Shown here: in pieces, positions 58,265 to 64,000 of the stretch
Position numbering within the stretch: position 1 is the stretch's first letter
How the letters are laid out: every line of letters begins with the position of its first letter
Assembly: GCA_035771175.1 (NCBI GenBank)
Contig: CM069601.1
Coordinates: 5,036,501 to 5,100,500, forward strand
DNA: 64,000 nt
Source of the DNA: Paratinospora sagittata
Lineage: Eukaryota > Streptophyta > Magnoliopsida > Ranunculales > Menispermaceae
Direction: 5' to 3'
Notes under the pieces: generated by a model
Seen by the model: the letters and a program-made list of their open reading frames with translations, nothing else
Databases searched by the model: none
What the model was told of the DNA's origin: nothing
Position numbers and translations under genes: made by a program

Positions 58265-61200
58265 ATATTTTTTTTTTCTTTTTGAGGGAGGCCTTATGCA
58301 ACCCAAAACGCTTCCTCATGATCAACGTTTGCGACAATCATAATTGGGTAAACTGATTACAAATATCAAATTTACTAAGTCCGTGGGCCACTTGGGACTG
58401 CTTTCAAAACTATGTTTGGCCAATTAAATAGCAGGTATTTGCAGGTCATCTATCAACACTCATTCTTCATAAGCGTTTAGCTCAGCCCCTTTAAGGGCTA
58501 CAATAACTGAGGAAGAATCGCTCTCCAAAATGTTAATAGGGATGCCCGCATCCAAACCAAACTCAACGCCAACTCTAATTGCTAGTAATTTTACGGCTGA
58601 AACCGAATAATTCCCAAGATGATTTCTGGCCATTGTAGCAATGACCATTCCAAAAGAGTCACGAATCACCATACCAAACTCAATTAAAGAGCGGTCGAAT
58701 CAACGTTTAGTGTTAATAAGAGTGGAGGTGGTGGTGGAATCCATCTTCGAGTTATAGGAACTCTCCTTTCCTTTAGAACTTCCATTGCCTGCTAGAATTC
58801 ATTATGGGTAATGGAAGCTTTAGACACAAGTGGTCCACTGTCAGCTCCTCTTTCTCCCGCCTTGATCGAGTTCCTATCCCCCCGCACGATCCAAGCTAAC
58901 TTCATTACCTTCCATTCCCCTCTCCTGAGAAGATCCAGAATATTTTTATCTTCCAAGAGTGGTTCCATTCGTTACAAGCTTCCTTCGCTCTCCTGCAACT
59001 TGAAACAACATGCAGATTTGATTCAACCTCCAAATTACGTATGCAACATAGAGTAGAGTTCACAATCTTTCTTTTCCTTAAAAAGTCTTCATAGTAGGCA
59101 AAATGTTTTGGACAAGTCTCTAAGAAAGGATTTTGACCTTTAGTGGAATGTTGAGTTGCCACATCTTGCTCCACATTTCCTTGTTTCTGTCAATTTGGAT
59201 TTCCTTCATCAATTGTGTCTTCCATGTAAAAGTGGTAACCACTTTTCACGTTATATTGACCATTTTTGCTGTAGTGCCAAATTAATTTATCCCGAGGGTT
59301 GTGATATCACTTAGTGGGATCTTCAACATCCATTACATGTAGGGCCTCTCGTAATTTTTCAATATTCCACTTTGGGTTAATGAAATCTACCACGGTACAT
59401 TCTTGATTCCTCAAAGGAGAAGTGATCAGCCTAAAGGATTTTGGTTGTTGGAGCCAAAGATCTTCAAACATCTTTATGCTATGGTCATCCCTAACCCTCC
59501 AATGAATGCCTTTTGTGAGTAATTCCCTACCCCATAAAGTACTCCATATTTGTGACGCTCCACTCTTAACTTGTACTTGCTAAAATGATTCATAGGGGAA
59601 ATATTTGGATTTGAGTGTACGAGCTACTAGGTGTTCGAAATGCACACTAATCGTCATCTTTGTTTGACAAGAAGGGCTTTGTTAAATGCCTCAATGGCGT
59701 GAAAACCCATTTCTCCTTTTTGTCTTAGCTTCACATAGGCTACTCCATTTTTCCCAATGATTTCTAAACTGATGTTCAGAATCCCTCCACCAAAACCTAA
59801 CAACCACAAAATCAATCTGCACAACTTTTTGGAAATTCTAAAACAACTCATCGGGAAGATTGACTGGGCTTGAGCGACTGCCTATATTAGAAGCTCCTTC
59901 CTCCTTTTGAAATTAATTTAGACTTCCACTGCTACACTGTTTGCCACATCTTCCACATAGTGGAACATTTGGGTTGTGCTTCAATAACCTAGTGATGGGA
60001 GGCCCAAATAGCTAAGATCTTGAGCGCAATTGTTTAGTCCCAATTTAATTATAAACAAGTCTTTGCTTTCGGAACCCATGTTCGAGCTGAAGAAAAGCGA
60101 GGCCTTGCTACCCGAAACATCTTCATAATTCCTTAGTGTGCATTGAACAATGTAGCAGTTTAACTCTACACAAAATTAAACAGTCATCAACAAACAATAA
60201 GTGAGATACAATAAGTGAGATAGCGTGGGACTGCCTTGTGCAAGTCTCATACCTTCCAAAATCTCCTTACTCATAGAGAAGAAATAAGTAACGTGACAGA
60301 AGGTCTCCTTGTCTTAGACCCCAAAAGGTGTTATGAGAAATCGTGGTAAAGCATGAAAGAAAAAATAAGACAACAATATTTAACGTGGTTCGACAAATTG
60401 CCTACGTCCACGGGAGACAGCAAACTTATATTTGAGATTACAAACTTCACCCTTAGGTGAATCTCACAGATTAGATCTCTTGAATTAGATTTCTTAGAAT
60501 ATAAATTTCAAGAATGAAGTAAGACTCTATTTATAGGAGTATTTAGGGATATTTTCGTAATTATAAATATATAATTTAATATATTTAAATAAATCTTTCG
60601 GTGCAGTCAAATTTTGACGCCGAATGCGCTGTCCACAATTTGGCCGCCCATGTGTGAGGTGGACCCCAACAAAAGGGTCTAATGTGGCCATGGGCTTTAT
60701 CATTGATGATGACATATGAGAAAATATTGGTTACACATCTCATTATAAGGTCAACCCAATAACAGCCATTCGACTCTGTTGTAGGCTTTGCTCATGTCTA
60801 ATTTAGTTGCCAAATATCCCTTTTGGCCTCTCCGAAAGTTTGTTATGTAATGAAGGTATTCAAAGGCCAAAGTAATATTATCAGATATAAGGCGACCATT
60901 AATGAATGCGATTTGGTTTTTGACAATTAAATTTTCTAGCAATGGTTTTATGCGGTTCGCTATCATTTTGGCCATAGTTTTATAAATCACATTACATAGA
61001 CTAATTGGTCAAAAATCTGCAAGCTTAGTAGGGTTTTTCGTTTATGGAATAAGAGAGATATAAGTTTGATTGGACTAACTTATATCTTCTTGTTCATTTA
61101 GGCAATATAAGCGGACTTTACACAATGTGTCTCCAATAATGTTCCAATAATATTGAAAAAATTGAGCAGTAAAACCATTTGGACTTGGACTCTTTAGTGG

Positions 61201-61440
61201 TGAAATTGAGAAAATTGCATTTCTTACCTTCATTTCCGAGAGCGATTTTGACAGTATAATTACCTTTGTCGGGAGCCCTCGTATTGCTTTGTTGATCGCG
61301 TCTGTCAAAGGTTGAGATGATGTTAAAAGGTCTTGAAAGAACCCTGGCATGATGATGCTCATCTTCTAATTATCAGTTTCCAAAATGTCATTGCCATCCC
61401 TCATAGCTAGTAAGACTCAGAGACTCGATTGCTACCCTCT
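58265..61440 (-). mobile_element. L1-type LINE, 5'-truncated, solo LTR inside
   Basis: Minus-strand L1 polyprotein, decayed. From 5' to 3': NPLKSPGPDGF-like SPLKSPSPNGFTAQFFQYYW (61170-61110), reverse transcriptase FINGRLISDNITLAFEYLHY and LATKLDMSKAYNRVEW (60990-60755), LRQGDLLSRYLFLL (about 60315-60265), KGEMGFHAIEAFNKALLVKQ (59715-59655), RRKIVNSTLC-type zinc-binding part (59080-59000), and a terminal RNase H domain IRDSFGMVIATMARNHLGNY with ESDSSSVIVAL (58670-58500). The 3' tail is the A-rich stretch opposite 58265-58285. The catalytic F-A-D-D motif is not legible. A solo LTR sits at 60329-60671. Confidence 0.87.
60329..60671 (-). mobile_element. 343-bp solo LTR inside the L1 element
   Basis: On the minus strand it starts tgttggggtccacc and ends tttctcataaca. 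It is flanked by perfect aaagg copies (plus strand, 60324-60328 and 60672-60676). Removing it joins L1 text NDKAHGHIRP to WGLRQGD, the expected G-L-R-Q-G-D context. It contains the aacgtggttcgacaa-ttgcctacgtccacgg phrase, common in plant LTRs and TRIM-like elements. No coding sequence. Confidence 0.88.
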
Positions 61441-61778
61441 ATGATAGAGCTTCAAATTTCCACATTGCAGGTCGGGGTGGCATGGCGTTGCTTGGGCCAT
61501 GGGCCCTTGCGTCGAGCGTGAACACATAATCACACAACCAGAAGAAAAAAAATGCTGGAGGTACACTCTCTCCAACACTTTTTCTCAACGCGAGTAATGT
61601 GTCAATGGACACGTCATAACACTTTTGCATTTTCTCTCCCATCTTCATTAAAATGCTAAATTCTCTTTTAAAAACATTCATAAAAAAAAAGAAGATAATA
61701 TGCATTAGATTGCAAATATGTATATATATGTAAGGATCTTAATAAAGACCATGTACTCCTATTAGTTGATAAAAAAAA
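61441..61778. other. Between LINE and possible LTR, no supported feature
   Basis: A minus-strand frame (61705-61439) exists but has no recognisable motif. Confidence 0.4.
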
Positions 61779-62012
61779 TGTTGAGATATTAGTTTCCTTG
61801 CATCCAGTATTTCCTCTCGTGATTCCTTCTTGTTCTAGACACTTGTAATTTAGATGTAGAGGCCATTTTAGGATGTTCTTTAGTTGTAAAGATTTAACTT
61901 GATTGTAGGGATCTAATCTAATTGATCCATCACTATATATGTACACGTACACACCCATTGAATCAATATTAAAAAATAGAGAAATTTTCTTCTCAATTTT
62001 TTCTTTTAACTT
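61779..62012 (+). repeat. Possible copia solo LTR with primer-site remnant
   Basis: Starts tgttgagatattag, contains a TATA-like ctatatatgtacac near 61930, and ends ttcttttaac just before ttcgtatcagagtc, which resembles the copia tRNA-iMet primer site. No partner LTR or duplication is visible. Confidence 0.35.
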
Positions 62013-62439
62013 CGTATCAGAGTCAAAACGTGGGTTGAAGATACTTGTTGCTATTGCAGTGTTCTATCACTGTGCGCGTTGCAGCAGAGACGGTGAAGAC
62101 CCATTTTTTTTTGCCTTTCAAACGCAATTATCATTGATTATTGTAGGTTGCTGCGTTACTCTGAGTTGTTGTAGTTACCGTGGGTTTCAAAAGTAGTTTA
62201 ATGAAAAAGGAAAGAGAAGAAAGAAAGAAAAGTTGTTTATTAAAACAACTCTCAAAAGCACCATATCTTGTCTCATTAAAGTGGTGGCATTGTCCCTTCG
62301 TTTAAGCAATTTCACCCTTATTTTTTTATAACTGTGAGTTATACTTCTCTTTTCTTTAAATTATTCCTCCAAAATACGTCTTCTTGTACCCACCTTTTTA
62401 TTATTATTTTTATTGCTATTTCACACCTTACTTGCTAAA
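62013..62439. other. Unassigned sequence between LTR-like block and PMD pseudogene
   Basis: No motif found; contains an A/G-rich stretch at 62200-62240. Confidence 0.4.
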
Positions 62440-63760
62440 ATTAACCCACTATGAGCAAACCTAACCCTATTATCGTAGAGAGTTCTGCACTAAATGTCGG
62501 AATTATACTCAATGAGACAAATTTTGAATAATTTGGCAAGGCATCAATCAAATCATCGGTATATGGAGTCCACTTGACCTGTACATGCACCCCTAACGTC
62601 AAAACTGAAAAACCATGCAAAACCAAAATTAAGCAATACATGTATGTAAATTGTTTGGAATATTGTACCTCTTCAAAACCTTTAGTGTCCAAGGTCTCTC
62701 TATATTTATTCAACACATGCGTTGGGACCTCTTTCTTTATCAATGTGTGTCTCCACCTTCAACTATTAACGAAAAATTAATAAATGTTAACAGTGAATGT
62801 TAAAAAGGAAGAGACAAGGTGACTTAAGTAAAAAATTACTCATTTACCTATATGCCAATGGTGGTGGTGGCAACAAATGTGCATTTGGACCGGCATGATC
62901 CTAGCGACGAACGTTGCATCTCTGTGGAGTCCAAAATGGAAATCTATCCCATGCCCATAATTGTACTAGGACCAGTGCTCCTGAAACACCTCGTTTGTCA
63001 TAATCAACGACACGACACGTCTAACGATATAGCTATGCTAACACTGCACTGCCCCACGTGTATGTTCCAACCACATCGAAGTTTGCAAGAAGAGGCAGAA
63101 TACATAGGTGTACAAGATTGTTTGACTGGTCTGACAACAACCCACCTCCAATCAGCTGCAAAATATAGGCTCGTGCATACTAATGTATTTGAATTTCTGT
63201 CGCTTCTTCAGGTAAGTTTGAAACTCTTTCTCCAAGAGTGACTAAACTCAATCGTCCCCTGCATCTTTCTTTCCCCACTGGCATGAACCCGAGCAACTCA
63301 GCGCATAAATCCCCATATTCAAAGGTTGGTCGATCACGTCATTGGTAGACCATCGACCCCAACCCGAATTGCACCTCGACATCTTGGATTGTAATAGTCG
63401 CCTCTCCGATTGTAAGGTGGAAGGTATAGGTCTTTTGATGCCAACGCTCAAACAAGGCAGTAATTAAGTGTCAGTCCAACTGAATAAATCCAACACGTGC
63501 TACCCCATAAAAACCAGCTCACTGCAAGTATGGAATAATACGTGGGTCAAGTGGAAGTGTGCGATGGACCATAGCCTCCCTACGTCAGCAATGCAACTCT
63601 TGCACTGGCTGCAGAAAAAAATTATATTGTCAATGAAAGACTTTATTCAAAAGGAATTAAATATCAAAATAAAAGTGAGTACCTCTCCATCCCAGATGGG
63701 ACCAGATCGATGACGGGCCTGCAACGACAGTACAGATGGATCTAAAGGGCCTGGATCCAT
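62440..63760 (-). pseudogene. Plant mobile domain (MAIN/PMD-like) pseudogene
   Basis: Minus strand. Inferred exons: 63760-63683, 63609-62848, 62756-62669 and 62578 to about 62450, with GT-AG introns in matching phase. Exon 1 is MDPGPLDPSVLSLQARHRSG, then PIWDGE. Exon 2 reads PLDPRIIPYLQ, AGFYGVARVGFIQLD, HLITALFERWHQKTYTFHLT, IGEATITIQDVEVQFGLGS, YARAYILQLIGGGLLSDQSN, TYTWGSAVLA and LVQLWAWDRFPFWTPQR; exon 3 RWRHTLIKKEVPTHVLNKYR; exon 4 VKWTPYTDDLIDALPNY. This is the aminotransferase-like plant mobile domain, found in host genes such as MAIN and MAIL1 and in transposons. At least eight in-frame stops in exon 2 show it is dead. Whether it came from a transposon or a host gene is open. Confidence 0.88.
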
Positions 63761-64000
63761 CTAACCTAGATGAAATAACATTACATTTAATTAGCACATA
63801 TTAGCATCAAAGATGATAAAATATTAAAAAAAGATCAAAATGAGACAATAAAACACTATATAAAATAGTAACAAATAGTACAACTGCATGCGATAATCAT
63901 TAAAACAATAGCTCGTACATGACAAAGTCTATCCAAAAGTGTCATATTACATTGCAAAAGATACAAGAGACTGGAAAAATATAAAACATGAAATATATGT
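63761..64000. other. Upstream of the PMD pseudogene, no supported feature
   Basis: AT-rich sequence to the window end; may contain the promoter of the dead gene or a transposon terminus, but none is visible. Confidence 0.4.

Noticed and set aside
62852..63241. 129-codon plus-strand frame
   Set aside because: Antisense of the PMD pseudogene, whose minus-strand translation carries the conserved domain.

Overview
The window is nuclear DNA of a flowering plant, most likely a eudicot. It is AT-rich, its genes are split by long introns, and most of the rest is transposable elements. Two intact genes can be read exon by exon. The first is a PEAPOD/TIFY4 repressor gene on the + strand (29447-40556); this family occurs in eudicots but not in grasses. 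The second is an ETO1-LIKE (EOL) gene on the + strand (47339-57383), a BTB-TPR adaptor linked to turnover of the ethylene-biosynthesis enzyme ACC synthase. No tRNA or rRNA gene or CRISPR array was seen.

1-13.3 kb is a nest of retroelements. A Ty1/copia element on the minus strand (1595-13232) has two LTRs of about 305 bp, a polypurine tract, an initiator-tRNA-Met primer site and a perfect 5-bp target duplication (gactc). Three LTR-like blocks (1871-3192, 5221-8247, about 10076-12362) and a SINE (8386-8589) have landed inside it. Removing them leaves about 4.8 kb, the size of an ordinary copia element. The copia itself sits inside the reverse-transcriptase gene of an older copia relic, which also received the LTR-like block at 1-1519.

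13.3-29 kb is intergenic. It holds a hAT-type MITE with an 8-bp target duplication (14933-15482), LTR-like repeats with a 78-bp tandem array (about 17210-17520), and a second, heavily decayed copia element on the + strand (18694-24740). Inside that copia lies an unexplained antisense block with a glutamine-rich coiled-coil reading frame. A long (TA)n tract follows near 25.0 kb.

29.4-40.6 kb is the PEAPOD gene in nine inferred exons; its 6.5-kb third intron carries a hAT MITE and L1 fragments. 40.6-47.3 kb is intergenic with tRNA-derived SINEs. 47.3-57.4 kb is the EOL gene in five coding exons. Its 6.7-kb third intron holds LINE debris, a SINE with an 18-bp duplication, a 156-bp tandem duplication and a nuclear insertion of plastid DNA ending in rps7.

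57.4-64 kb has an L1-type LINE on the minus strand split by a 343-bp solo LTR with a 5-bp duplication, a possible copia LTR, and a minus-strand plant-mobile-domain (MAIN/PMD-like) pseudogene. That pseudogene keeps its intron structure but has many in-frame stops.

PEAPOD limits meristemoid proliferation and organ growth, and EOL proteins restrain ethylene synthesis. Nothing in the sequence links the two beyond proximity. All calls rest on reading by eye; no alignment or database search was run.
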